Shown here piece by piece: positions 40,256 through 49,064 of a DNA stretch of 64,000 nucleotides. The notes beneath the pieces are model-generated. The model did no database searches. It was given only the letters and a program-made list of their open reading frames with translations, and was not told the origin of the DNA. Positions within the stretch are counted from its first letter, which is position 1. The number at the start of each line of letters is the position of its first letter. A program made the position numbers and the translations under genes. The DNA is from Prauserella flavalba (GTDB lineage: Bacteria > Actinomycetota > Actinomycetes > Mycobacteriales > Pseudonocardiaceae): the NCBI RefSeq assembly GCF_003202235.1, contig NZ_MASU01000008.1, forward strand, positions 248,001-312,000, read 5' to 3'.

Positions 40256-43200
40256 TCAGAGCCGCCAGGAGATCGCCTCGGCGCCCGGGTCGTAGCGGCA
40301 GCTCGCGCCGGTGGAGACGGTCGCCCGCAGATGCGCGGCGAGCCGCGGGTGGCGATCGTCGAGCTTGCGCAGGGTGTCGCGAATGCGCGCGGTCACGGCC
40401 TTGCGGGCCCGCTCCGCCTCGTCGCCGAGGCGGCGCTGGCGCCCCGCGAGTCCCGCGGCCGCGCGCAGTTCGTGCAGCAGCGCCGCCCGTTCGCGGTCGT
40501 ACTCGGCGGCCCTGGTGTCGTCGCCGCGGGCGGCGGCGCTGTCGATCTGCTCGTCGAGCACGGCGAGCCTGCGCCGGTAGTTCGCCCTGGCCTCGTCGTC
40601 GAGAATGTCGTCGCCGCCAAGGCGTTTCGCGGCGATCACCACCTCGCCACCGTCGGGGCTGAGCAGTTCCACGGCGGAGACGTCCGTGCCGGGCCTGCTG
40701 ATCAGGTGATGCAGGTCGCGCAATCCCTTGGCGTCGGGCAGGTGCACGGTGTGCCCGTCGAGTCCGAGCGACCACACCTCGCCGGTGAACCGGAACTCGC
40801 CCGAAACACCGCTCGCCTGACTCTCCACTGTGGACGACGGCGCGTCGAGCGTGATCCCCAGTTCCCCTGCCTCGCGCTCGATCTCGCTCCGCAGCGCGGC
40901 GGCGCGGCCGGCGTCCCCTGGTGCGTTCCTGCCGAGCAGTGCCTCCGCGAGCCCCGCCCGCGCCTCGATCGACCACACGCGGGTGCGCATGGCGTCGGCG
41001 GAACGCCACGCGCCGGTGAAGCCCTCGATCGCCCGGTCCCAGCGCCGCTGTGCGGCGTCGACCGTGGCGAGCCAGTAGTCCACGGGACCGCTGAGATCGA
41101 AGCCGTACAGCGAGACGAGGTACTGGCCCGCGAACGGGGTCAGCTCCTCCCTGGCCCGCTCGCACAGCTCGGGGTCACGGGTGACGGCGGCCGTCTGCGC
41201 GCGCAGGCGCAGCCACAGCGGGCCGACGCTGCGGGCTTCCGCGTCGTCGCCCGGCCCCTCGGCCAGCAGCCGCAGCGCGGGGCCGGGATCACCCTTGCGC
41301 AGCGCGGTGATGGCCGCGATGAGCGGCGCGTGCGAGTAGTCTGCGGGGCCGATCGTGTCGTGCAGCCGCTCCAGCCCCGCCAGGTCGCCCCTGAAGTAGA
41401 GCAACTGCCAGCGCTGGTGGTGGCTCATGGGAAAGAGGTGCTCGTGCTCGGCGGGCCAGGACTCGTCCGCACGGGCGGCGAGCTCCTCGGCGTCGGCGAA
41501 GCGGCCGGTGAACGCGGCGATCAGGCTCTGGTCGATCAGCGCTCCGATGGCCATGCGGGTGTCGCCGATCGTGGCGGTGAGCGCGACGAACCTGTCGAGC
41601 TGGTCCAGGTAGGCGGGATCGCCCATCTCCAGCAGCGCGACCCAGCGCAGTGAGGTGGCGAACTGCTCGGTCTCCGTGTCGCCGGTGCGGCGGGCGACGT
41701 CCGCGAGCTCGTCGGTGAGCGTCACGCGCTGCTTGGCGGTGCCGAGCCCCCAGAGCGTGTCGTGCAGCGACCACAGGGTGAACCCGAGGGTCTCGTCGTC
41801 CCCGTCCTGCCGGGCGAGCTTCTCGAGCCGGAACGTGAGCTCGGCGGCCAGCTGCTGCGACGAGCGGTCCTCGGGCCCGCCGTCGCCGATCAGCGCGTGA
41901 TGGGCCTCGGCGAGCAGGTCGCGTGCGAGCTCGCGCCCCGCCCCCCGGTGCGAGTGGTACGCCGTGAGCGCCACGCGGGCGAGCAGCGCGGGGTCGTCCC
42001 GGTCGAGTGCGAACGTTCTGGCCTCGCCGAGCAGCCTGCGGGCGTTCTCGGTGTCGCGGTCGTGGTCGAGCTGGCGGAACAGTTCGAGTGCGAGCACGAT
42101 CCACAGCCGCGGCTGCGCCTCACCCGCCAGCTCGAGCCCGCGCCGGTAGTGCCCGACGGCCTCCTCGGAGGCCAGCCTGCTGGAGGCGTGCCGCGCGGCC
42201 GCCAGCAGCAACCGCACCGCGTGTCCTCGCTCGATCTCCTCGCCCGCCAGATAGGCGTGGCGGGCGAGGTCGGCGGGGAAGACGCGCTCGGCGAGCGCGG
42301 GCGAGCGGTCGAGCGCGCGGACGACGGCCGCGTGCCTGCCGCGCAGCTCGGCCTCGTCGAGCGTGTCGTAGAGCGTCTCGCGCACCAGGTCGTGGGCGAA
42401 CGCGAACGAGCCCCCGCCGCGCGAGAGCACCAGCCTCGCCGCGGTCGCGCGTTCGAGCAGGCGGTCGACCTGTGGCACCGGCGCGGAGACGGTCGCGGCC
42501 AGCACCTGGCGGTGGAACTCCCTGCCGAGCACGGCGGCGCCGGTGAGCAGCGCGGTCACGGGTTCGGGCAGCAGTGACAGCCTGCGGCGCACCGCGTCGC
42601 GCACGCCCGGCGCGATGGTGGTGATCGTGCCGCTGCCGTGCCACAGCCGGGCGGTCTGCTCGACGAAGAACGGGTTGCCGCCCGTGCGCCGGTGCACCTC
42701 GGCGACCAGCTCCGCGTCGGGCTCGCCGCCGATGGTGCGGGCCATGAGCGCGCCGACGCCGGCGGGCTCAAGGCCCGTCAGCGTCAGTGTGGTCGCCCTG
42801 CCCAGCAGCGACATGATCAGCGGGGCGAGCGCGTGGTCGGCGGCCTCGACCTCGACGTCGCGGTATGTGCCCACCAGCAGCACGCGCTCGAACCACGTGT
42901 GCTGCGCCGCGAACTCCAGCAGCTTGAGCGACGCAGGGTCGGCCCAGTGCAGGTCGTCGAGCACCACGACCACGGGCCGCTCCTGGGACACCGCGACGAG
43001 CGCGCTGGTGACGGCGTCGTAGAGCTGGAAGGCGTCGGCCTGCTCGGTGGGCGCGGACTCGCCGAGCAGGATCCCGAGCCGGTCGCCGGCCGCCTCCCCG
43101 GCCCGCGCCCATTCCCCGGCGGTGGCCCCGCGCCGCAACCCGCGCACGACCTGCACCCACGGCCAGTAGCCGGGCGCGTTGTCGGAGTCCCAGCAGGACC

Positions 43201-43396
43201 CGCCCAGCACGAGGGCGCCCTGTTTGCGGGCGTCGTCGGCCGCGCTCGTGACCAGGGTCGTCTTGCCGATCCCGGCCTCACCGGTCACCAGAACGAGGCC
43301 GCCGTGGCTCTCGGCGGCCCTGGCGACCTCGGCGCGCAGCTGTCCGGCCGGATGCTCACGGCCGATGAGCACGCCGGCGGGGTTCTCGGTTCGCAT
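40256..43396 (-). CDS. Large STAND-class ATPase regulator with TPR-like array and a C-terminal wHTH-like module
   Basis: A 1046-residue protein. N-terminal AAA_16/NACHT-like ATPase: Walker A VTGEAGIGKTTL (about 38-49), Walker B VVVVLDDLHWADPASLKLLE, and sensor VLLVGTYRDVE, followed by GGNPFFVEQTARL and a helical region. Residues about 390-830 are TPR-like helical repeats. Unlike LuxR/MalT relatives there is no C-terminal LuxR helix-turn-helix. Instead a short module near 870-930 reads WSLGLDGHTVHLPDAKGLRD, resembling a degenerate winged helix, then a coiled coil rich in Arg and Glu (940-1020) and a final Cys-containing tail. I have seen this tail in other actinobacterial ATPases but do not know a function. 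Signal and targets unknown. Confidence 0.85.
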   Translation of the reverse strand: MRTENPAGVLIGREHPAGQLRAEVARAAESHGGLVLVTGEAGIGKTTLVTSAADDARKQGALVLGGSCWDSDNAPGYWPWVQVVRGLRRGATAGEWARAGEAAGDRLGILLGESAPTEQADAFQLYDAVTSALVAVSQERPVVVVLDDLHWADPASLKLLEFAAQHTWFERVLLVGTYRDVEVEAADHALAPLIMSLLGRATTLTLTGLEPAGVGALMARTIGGEPDAELVAEVHRRTGGNPFFVEQTARLWHGSGTITTIAPGVRDAVRRRLSLLPEPVTALLTGAAVLGREFHRQVLAATVSAPVPQVDRLLERATAARLVLSRGGGSFAFAHDLVRETLYDTLDEAELRGRHAAVVRALDRSPALAERVFPADLARHAYLAGEEIERGHAVRLLLAAARHASSRLASEEAVGHYRRGLELAGEAQPRLWIVLALELFRQLDHDRDTENARRLLGEARTFALDRDDPALLARVALTAYHSHRGAGRELARDLLAEAHHALIGDGGPEDRSSQQLAAELTFRLEKLARQDGDDETLGFTLWSLHDTLWGLGTAKQRVTLTDELADVARRTGDTETEQFATSLRWVALLEMGDPAYLDQLDRFVALTATIGDTRMAIGALIDQSLIAAFTGRFADAEELAARADESWPAEHEHLFPMSHHQRWQLLYFRGDLAGLERLHDTIGPADYSHAPLIAAITALRKGDPGPALRLLAEGPGDDAEARSVGPLWLRLRAQTAAVTRDPELCERAREELTPFAGQYLVSLYGFDLSGPVDYWLATVDAAQRRWDRAIEGFTGAWRSADAMRTRVWSIEARAGLAEALLGRNAPGDAGRAAALRSEIEREAGELGITLDAPSSTVESQASGVSGEFRFTGEVWSLGLDGHTVHLPDAKGLRDLHHLISRPGTDVSAVELLSPDGGEVVIAAKRLGGDDILDDEARANYRRRLAVLDEQIDSAAARGDDTRAAEYDRERAALLHELRAAAGLAGRQRRLGDEAERARKAVTARIRDTLRKLDDRHPRLAAHLRATVSTGASCRYDPGAEAISWRL

Positions 43397-43462
43397 GGCG
43401 TTGTCGACCCTAGCGACTGAGGGCCCGAATTGTCGGCTCTTATCCGGGTGTCCGCCGGGCTG

Positions 43463-44785
43463 TCAGCTGGCCCGGAAGAACCGGTCGAGCACGCGGGTGC
43501 CGAAGCGCAGCGCGTCCACGGGAACCCGCTCGTCGACACCGTGGAAGAGAGCCGAGAAGTCCAGGTCGGCCGGTAGCCGCAGGGGAGCGAACCCGAAGTT
43601 GCGGATCCCGAGCCGCTGGAACGACTTCGCGTCGGTGCCGCCGGAGAGCATGTACGGCAGGGTGCGCGCGCCGGGGTCCTCGGCCAGCACCGCGGCGGTC
43701 ATCGCGTCCACCAGCGCGCCGTCGAACGTGGTCTCGACAGGCGGCAGCTCCATCCACTCCTTCTCGATGTCGGGGCCGAGCAGCTCGTCGAGTTCGCGGT
43801 CGAAGGCCTCGAGCCTGCCGGGCAGGATCCGGCAGTCGACCGCGGCCTCGGCCGTGGAGGGGATGACGTTGGACTTGTAGCCGGCCGTGAGCATCGTGGG
43901 GTTGGCGGTGTCGCGCAGGGTCGCGCCGATCATGCGCGAGATGTTGCCGAGCTTGGCGACGGAGCCCTCGAGGTCGTCCTCGGGGAAGTCCCAGCCGGTG
44001 ATCTCGGTGACCCCGGCGAGGAACTCGCGGACCGAGTCGGTGAGCACCAGCGGGAAGCGGTGGTTGCCGAGCCTGGCGACGGCCTCGGAGAGCTTGGTGA
44101 CGGCGTTGTCGCGGTGGATCATCGAACCGTGGCCCGCGGTGCCGCGGACCCGCAGCTTCATCCAGCGGATGCCCTTCTCCGCGGTCTCGATCAGGTAGGC
44201 GCGCACGTTGTCGCGAAGGGTGATCGAGAACCCGCCGACCTCGCTGATGGCCTCGGTGGCGCCCTCGAACAGGTCGGGCCGGTTGTCGACCAGCCACTGC
44301 GCGCCGTACTTGCCGCCTGCCTCCTCGTCGGCGAGGAAGGCGAAGATGATGTCGCGCGGCGGGACGATGTCGTGCTTCTTGTAGTGCCTGGCCAGCGCGA
44401 GCGTCATGCCGACCATGTCCTTCATGTCGACCGCGCCGCGGCCCCACACGTAGCCGTCCTGGATGGCCCCGGAGAACGGGTGCACGGACCACTCGGACGG
44501 GTCGGCGGGCACGACGTCGAGGTGCCCGTGGACGAGCAGCGCGCCCCGGCCGGGATCGGCACCGGCGAGGCGCGCGATCACGTTGTGCCGGTCCTTGCCG
44601 CCGGACTCGACGTAGGTGATCTCGTACCCGACCTCGGTGAGCTTCTCGGCGACGAACTCGGCGGCGGCCCGCTCGCCGACGAGGGTGGCGGGATCGCCGG
44701 TGTTGGTCGTGTCGATGCGGAGGAGCTCGCTGGTGAGCGTCACGGCCTCATCGGCGGCGGCATCGATCAGGTTAGGTTCGGTCAC
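43463..44785 (-). CDS. M20-family metallopeptidase (ArgE/DapE-like)
   Basis: A 440-residue zinc peptidase. Metal-site motifs are LLVHGHLDVVPAD (about 82-94), WGRGAVDMKDMVG with the bridging Asp, and AFLADEEAGGKYG with the catalytic Glu pair; the lid domain contains GTAGHGSMIHRDNAV, and the C-terminal metal His is in ALFHGVDERV. It removes an acyl or amino-acyl group from a small substrate in the cytoplasm. Length and motifs match the actinobacterial M20/M25/M40 hydrolases of about 440 residues. Divergent from the HEAT/MerR operon. Confidence 0.92.
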   Translation of the reverse strand: MTEPNLIDAAADEAVTLTSELLRIDTTNTGDPATLVGERAAAEFVAEKLTEVGYEITYVESGGKDRHNVIARLAGADPGRGALLVHGHLDVVPADPSEWSVHPFSGAIQDGYVWGRGAVDMKDMVGMTLALARHYKKHDIVPPRDIIFAFLADEEAGGKYGAQWLVDNRPDLFEGATEAISEVGGFSITLRDNVRAYLIETAEKGIRWMKLRVRGTAGHGSMIHRDNAVTKLSEAVARLGNHRFPLVLTDSVREFLAGVTEITGWDFPEDDLEGSVAKLGNISRMIGATLRDTANPTMLTAGYKSNVIPSTAEAAVDCRILPGRLEAFDRELDELLGPDIEKEWMELPPVETTFDGALVDAMTAAVLAEDPGARTLPYMLSGGTDAKSFQRLGIRNFGFAPLRLPADLDFSALFHGVDERVPVDALRFGTRVLDRFFRAS

Positions 44786-44852
44786 CTGACATTCCTATCA
44801 TTGGCGCAGGTGAGACATGGGGGCCGCGGGGGACCCGATCCGGGCAGGACGC

Positions 44853-44883
44853 TTGACCTTGACACCGTGACAAGGTCTTGACT
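44853..44883 (+). promoter_or_regulatory. MerR-type promoter with 21-bp dyad
   Basis: TTGACC (44853-44858) and TTGACT (44878-44883) are 19 bp apart. The spacer is filled by the dyad ACCTTGACAC / GTGACAAGGT centred on C44866 (44856-44876), 9 of 10 arm positions matching. A 19-bp spacer bridged by a dyad is the defining layout of MerR-activated promoters. It drives the HEAT gene and the MerR gene that follows, implying autoregulation. Confidence 0.75.
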
Positions 44884-44894
44884 GCGGGCAGGAG

Positions 44895-45581
44895 GTGATC
44901 CCCATCCACCCGACACCCGGCAACCCACAGGACACCCGCCTGCGCGACGCGTTGAGCGCCGGGAGCTCGTCGACGCGGCTCGAGGCAGCGCTCGCGATCG
45001 GCACGCGGGCCGACCCCGGCCTCGCCGACGCACTCGTGCGGCGATGCGCGATCGAACCGGACTTCTTCGTGCGCGACATGCTCACCTGGGCGTTGACCCG
45101 CCTTCCGGCGGAGACCACGGTTCCCCGCCTCCTCGCGGAGCTGCGTTCGGAGCGCGCTCAGGCCCGGAGCCAGGCGTTGCACACGCTGTCGAAGGTCGGC
45201 GACGAGGGCACGTGGCCCGCGATCACGCGGTCGTTGCTGCGGGACGCCGACGACGAGGTCGCGCGAACCGCGTGGCGTACCGCCGTCGCCCTCGTGCCCG
45301 ACGGGGAGCGGGCATGGCTGGCCGCCGAGCTGGCCACACAGCTCGGCCGTGGTGCCCGGGCCGTGCGGCTGAGCCTGAGCCGGGCACTCGTCGCGCTCGG
45401 CGAGGTGATCGAGCCCGCCCTGCGGCCCGCACTGGCGAGCGGCGACCCGGCGGTGCGGGCGCACGCGCACGCCACGCTGCGGCTCCTGCGGGATCCCGAG
45501 TCCGGATTCGACCTGGCCGTCGACGAGGCGAAGCGGATCGCCGCGCTCGGCCAGGAAACGGCCGGGGGAGCGGCGTGCTGA
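44895..45581 (+). CDS. HEAT-repeat protein
   Basis: A 228-residue all-helical protein built of HEAT-like repeats: TRLEAALAIGTRADPGLADA, then VRDMLTWALTRLPAETTVPR, ARSQALHTLSKVGDEGTWPA, and VRAHAHATLRLLRDPES. Such repeats are protein-protein surfaces. The GTG at 44895 is close behind the MerR-type promoter; the GGAGG next to it is only 0-1 nt away, so the true start could lie slightly downstream. The stop overlaps the start of a MerR regulator that itself has HEAT repeats, suggesting the two proteins interact. No catalytic motif. Confidence 0.78.
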   Translation: MIPIHPTPGNPQDTRLRDALSAGSSSTRLEAALAIGTRADPGLADALVRRCAIEPDFFVRDMLTWALTRLPAETTVPRLLAELRSERAQARSQALHTLSKVGDEGTWPAITRSLLRDADDEVARTAWRTAVALVPDGERAWLAAELATQLGRGARAVRLSLSRALVALGEVIEPALRPALASGDPAVRAHAHATLRLLRDPESGFDLAVDEAKRIAALGQETAGGAAC

Positions 45582-46588
45582 TCGGCGAGGTGGCACGCCG
45601 CTCCGGGGTGAGCACGCGGATGCTCAGGCACTACGACTCCCTCGGGCTGGTCCGGCCCACCGGCCGCACCGTGGGCGGCTACCGGGAATACTCCGAAGAG
45701 GACATTCGCCGGATCTTCCACGTGGAAGGCCTGCGGTCACTGGGGTTGTCGCTGCGGCAGATCGGGCGTGCGCTGGAGGATCCCGCCTTCGTGCCGTCCA
45801 CACTGGTCGGCGACCTGATCCGGCGGACCGAAGAGCGGCTGAGGCGGGATCGGGAGCTACTCGAACGACTCCGCGCGATCGATGCCTCGGCGCCCCTGGA
45901 CTGGCAGGGCGTCCTGCGCGTCGTCGAGCTGCTGCACGGACTCGGCTCACCCCACGCCGCCCGCAGGCAGCAGGCCGCGCTCGCCCCGGCCGAGGACGTG
46001 CCGGTTGCCACCGAGGTGCTGGCCAAGGCGGTCCTCGCCGAATCCGATCCGAACGTCGCGGGCACACTGCGGTGGGCGCTCGCGCGGGCGGGAGCTGACG
46101 GGGTGGCGAGCGTGGCGCCCGGCGTGTACTCGGACGACGCGGGCATCCGGCGGCGCGCGGTACTGGCGATCGCCGAGCTGCCCGGTGACGAGGCGGCCGC
46201 GGTGCTCGCGGACGCGCTCCAGGACTCGGACACGACCGTGCGCAGGCATGCCGCGCTGGCCGTGGGCAGGCGTGGCGCGACCGCGGCCGTGCCGACGCTC
46301 GTCGACATGGTGGTCGAGGGCGCCAACGACGTCGAGGCGGCCGAGGTGCTGGGGACCCTGGCGTCGGAGCCCGAGTGCGCGGACCGGATCAGGAGCGCAC
46401 TGGCCGGTGAGCTCGCCGCCCACACCGCCGACTCCGCGGTGCGGATCCGCCTGACCCAGGCACTCGTCGAGCTGCCGGCGCCTGTCGCCAGTGACCTCCT
46501 GCGGCAGCTGGCCCACGACGACGACCGGTCGGTCGCGCTCGTCGCCTCGGCCCTCGCCGGGTTGCTCGACGACCGATCCCCAGACTGA
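45575..46588 (+). CDS. MerR-family regulator fused to HEAT repeats
   Basis: A 337-residue fusion. Residues 1-70 form a MerR winged helix (IGEVARRSGVSTRMLRHYDS, then GLVRPTGRTVGGYREYSEED), followed by the dimerisation coiled coil (to about 115). The remainder, where MerR relatives carry a small effector domain, is a run of HEAT repeats (VRRHAALAVGRRGATAAVPT, VEAAEVLGTLASEPE, and others). GTG 45575 with GGGGAG 5 nt upstream overlaps the HEAT gene by 7 nt. A dyad promoter of MerR type heads the operon. The HEAT array may sense a partner protein, possibly the 228-residue HEAT protein, instead of a metal or drug. Confidence 0.87.
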   Translation: MLIGEVARRSGVSTRMLRHYDSLGLVRPTGRTVGGYREYSEEDIRRIFHVEGLRSLGLSLRQIGRALEDPAFVPSTLVGDLIRRTEERLRRDRELLERLRAIDASAPLDWQGVLRVVELLHGLGSPHAARRQQAALAPAEDVPVATEVLAKAVLAESDPNVAGTLRWALARAGADGVASVAPGVYSDDAGIRRRAVLAIAELPGDEAAAVLADALQDSDTTVRRHAALAVGRRGATAAVPTLVDMVVEGANDVEAAEVLGTLASEPECADRIRSALAGELAAHTADSAVRIRLTQALVELPAPVASDLLRQLAHDDDRSVALVASALAGLLDDRSPD

Positions 46589-46619
46589 GACCGAGGCGCG
46601 ACCCGGGTGCCGGCCAGGG

Positions 46620-47792
46620 TCACTGATTGGCGGCCAGTACTGCCGCGAGGCTGTCCCGCAGATCCTTGACGAAATACCCGGGAACCTCCAGCGATGGGAA
46701 GTGTCCCCCGGTTTCGGGCGACCTCCATCGGACGATCTGCCGGTACCGCTCCTGCGCCCAGGCGCGCGGGCACTTCTCGATGTCGCGGGGATACACGGTG
46801 ATCGCTGACGGGACGTCGACCCGAAGATCGGGGTCGAGCGAGAGGTGGCTTTCGTAGTAGATGCGGGCCGCCGATGCGCCGGTCCGGGTCAGCCAGTACA
46901 GGGTGACATCGTCAAGAATCCGGTCTCGGGACATCGTCTCGAACGGGCTGTCTTCGGTGTCCGACCACTCGGCGAACTTGTCGAGGATCCAGGCGAGAAG
47001 CCCGACCGGTGAGTCGACGAGCGAGTAGCCGATGGTCTGCGGCCGGGTCGCCTGCTGCTTCGCGTACGCCGCGCGGTGGCGCCAGAAATCGCGGGTTTCC
47101 TCGGTCCATCGGCGCCCGGTCGCCGTCAGCCCTTCCGTTGTCAACCCGGGCGGGGCCTGCGCGGTCGATGTGTGGATGCCGAGAACGTGCGCCGGGAACC
47201 TGCCGCCGAGGACGGTGGTGATCACACCTCCCCAGTCGCCGCCGTGGGCCAGGAACCTGCCGTAGCCGAGCCTTCCCATCAGTTCCACCCAGGCGGCGGC
47301 GATCTTCTCGATTCCCCACCCGGTGGCGGCCGGCTTGTCGCTGTACCCGAAGCCGGGTAACGACGGGACCACGACGTGGAACGCCGGCGCGCCCGCATCT
47401 TCCGGGGCCGCCAGCTCGTCCACTACATCGATGAACTCGGCGATGCTGCCCGGCCAGCCGTGCGTCAGGATCAGGGGAGTGGCATCCGCGCGCGCGGACC
47501 GGCGGTGCAGGAAGTGGATGCCCAGATCATCGATGGTCGTGCGGAACTGGCCGATGCGGTTGAGCCGCGCTTCGAACGACCGCCAGTCGTACCCGGTGCG
47601 CCAGTAGTTCAGGACCTCGATGAGGTCGGCGAGTGGAACGCCCTGGTCCCACCGGCGTGGGCCGGGCGGGGCGCGGTAGACCGTCTCGGCCTCCGGTAGC
47701 CGCGCCGCGGCCAGTCTCGCGCGCAGATCGTCGAGGTCGGCGTCAGGCGCGTGGGCTTCGAATGCGTGCACGTCGCTGGTGGGGCGGGACAT
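46620..47792 (-). CDS. Epoxide hydrolase (EHN/alpha-beta hydrolase)
   Basis: A 390-residue epoxide hydrolase. The N-terminal EHN lid (about 8-110: LRARLAAARLPEAE, GVPLADLIEVLNYWRTGYDW) precedes an alpha/beta hydrolase with oxyanion HGWPGS (111-116), nucleophile Asp186 in AHGGDWGGV, lid tyrosine candidates in ARIYYESHL, and the catalytic His in TGGHFPSLEVP. It adds water to an epoxide in the cytoplasm. A signal peptide is absent. The divergent CGNR regulator and two matching operators point to substrate-induced expression. Confidence 0.92.
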   Translation of the reverse strand: MSRPTSDVHAFEAHAPDADLDDLRARLAAARLPEAETVYRAPPGPRRWDQGVPLADLIEVLNYWRTGYDWRSFEARLNRIGQFRTTIDDLGIHFLHRRSARADATPLILTHGWPGSIAEFIDVVDELAAPEDAGAPAFHVVVPSLPGFGYSDKPAATGWGIEKIAAAWVELMGRLGYGRFLAHGGDWGGVITTVLGGRFPAHVLGIHTSTAQAPPGLTTEGLTATGRRWTEETRDFWRHRAAYAKQQATRPQTIGYSLVDSPVGLLAWILDKFAEWSDTEDSPFETMSRDRILDDVTLYWLTRTGASAARIYYESHLSLDPDLRVDVPSAITVYPRDIEKCPRAWAQERYRQIVRWRSPETGGHFPSLEVPGYFVKDLRDSLAAVLAANQ

Positions 47793-47813
47793 GAGACCTC
47801 CTGGCCATCGGCG

Positions 47814-47871
47814 AACCGGCTAAGCCGGTTCTAGCACGCCGGCATGCCGGGTGCAACCGGCTAAGGTGGTT
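47814..47871. promoter_or_regulatory. Two copies of a CGNR-regulator operator
   Basis: AACCGGCTAAGCCGGTT (47814-47830) is a perfect 8+1+8 palindrome; AACCGGCTAAGGTGGTT (47855-47871) repeats it with two changes. Centres are 41 bp apart, close to four helical turns. They cover the whole 81-bp gap, with the first next to the epoxide hydrolase start and the second ending 2 bp before the CGNR start. Confidence 0.72.
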
Positions 47872-47873
47872 CC

Positions 47874-48449
47874 ATGCGTGCTGGATTCCCTGACTTCCGA
47901 CTCGGTAACGTGCTGGCGACCAGCTTCACGGGGACTCTGTCCGAGCGTCAGGGCGACCCTGTGGAGCGCATCCCCACGCCGCAGCGGCTCATCGACTGGC
48001 TGGCGGTGTACGGCCTCGCCGTGGACTCCTGCACCCCCGCCCAGCTCGACCGCGCCCGGGAACTGAGGGAGGCGATCCACGCCGCCGCGACAGCGGCCGC
48101 GATCCAGGACCCTCTCCCCGCGGCGGCGGTCCACGTCATCAACGACTGCAGCGCTCAGGGCCGGGCCGCGGCGGTACTGACGCCCGAGGGTGAACGGCGG
48201 TGGCGGCTCAGCTCGGCTTCCCGCGTGGAAGACGCCCTCGGCGTGATCGCGGCCGACGCGATCAGCATCATCGCCGGCGAACGAGACGGGAAACTGGCGC
48301 TGTGCGCATCACCGACCTGCCAGGCGGCCTTTTTCGACACCAGCCAGAGCCGCACCCGCAAATGGTGTGACATGAACACATGCGGCAACCGTCAGAAAAA
48401 GGCGCGCTTCAACGCCAACCGGAGCAAGAACCCCCGACCGGCAAGGTGA
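47874..48449 (+). CDS. CGNR zinc-finger / ABATE-domain regulator
   Basis: A 191-residue regulator: N-terminal ABATE stress-response domain (about 10-130) and C-terminal CGNR zinc finger with Cys144, Cys149, Cys165 and Cys170 followed by GNR (LCASPTCQAAFF ... WCDMNTCGNRQKKARF). The ATG at 47874 lies directly after the second operator copy, so the transcript must have a very short leader or the operator lies in it. Divergent from an epoxide hydrolase gene; probably represses both genes until an inducer, perhaps the epoxide, is present. Confidence 0.92.
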   Translation: MRAGFPDFRLGNVLATSFTGTLSERQGDPVERIPTPQRLIDWLAVYGLAVDSCTPAQLDRARELREAIHAAATAAAIQDPLPAAAVHVINDCSAQGRAAAVLTPEGERRWRLSSASRVEDALGVIAADAISIIAGERDGKLALCASPTCQAAFFDTSQSRTRKWCDMNTCGNRQKKARFNANRSKNPRPAR

Positions 48450-48470
48450 TCGCTGCCCTCGGCATGTCCA

Positions 48471-49001
48471 TCATGGACATACTCCGACAACGTCTGGTGC
48501 CGGAATTGCCTCTCCGCCATGGTCGAAGTCGCCCGGGGCCGGAATCCGGGTTCGCGTAACTCCGGAATTCACGGCTTCGAGGCAGGCCTCGGCCAGGTCG
48601 TGGCGACACAGCCAGCCCCCGCGTGCGTAGCGCAGCTCGGCACGGGGCCGTCCCCTCGGGTCCGCGCGGGCGCGGCTGTCGACCTGGGGATCCGCGCGCA
48701 GCACGACACTGGTCATCCCGAAGGTGGGGCAGAACGGTCAGCGGACGGTCGCCCACGGCTGGCAGGTGCACCGCGGCGGAACTGATCGGCACGACCCGTG
48801 CGACGCGCTCGCGGCGAGCGGTCTCCAGCACAGCGAGGTGGCGGACGGCGTCGGCGCACCGAGCCGCGGCTTGCGCGGTGGCAAGGTCGGCAACGTTGCC
48901 CGTGGCAGGGAGATCCACGCCGACGACGTGGTGGCCGGCGTGGGCGAGAGTCTCAGCATCGCGCGGGCGGTCCATCCTGGGGCGCCGGTCACAGCGTGTC
49001 C
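48471..49001 (-). pseudogene. Decayed NAD(P)-binding epimerase/reductase
   Basis: Pieces of a short-chain NAD-dependent epimerase/NmrA-type protein lie in two minus-strand frames. Near 48990-48970 one frame reads VTGAPGW (glycine-rich start). The adjacent frame then gives AHAGHHVVGVDLPATGNVAD (about 48960-48900) and VARVVPISSAAVHLP (about 48810-48765). The first frame resumes at 48716 with MTSVVLRADPQVD and later GGWLCRHDLAEACLEAV. Order matches a normal protein, but at least two frameshifts separate the parts and the catalytic YxxxK is not visible. No other gene occupies 48450-49060. Confidence 0.5.
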
Positions 49002-49064
49002 TGTCGTCCGGCCGGCCGTCCGGCCGCGGACGTCGCCGGTGGAGCGAGCCTCGATCACGCGGGC

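Noticed and set aside
43463-44785. Naming the M20 peptidase argE or dapE
   Set aside because: Motifs fit the family but not one substrate, and no arginine or lysine biosynthesis gene is nearby.
44895-44897. Calling a non-standard ATC start for the HEAT gene
   Set aside because: GGAGG is very close to the GTG, so a start a few codons later would fit better, but the only candidate there is a rare ATC; GTG is kept with a note.
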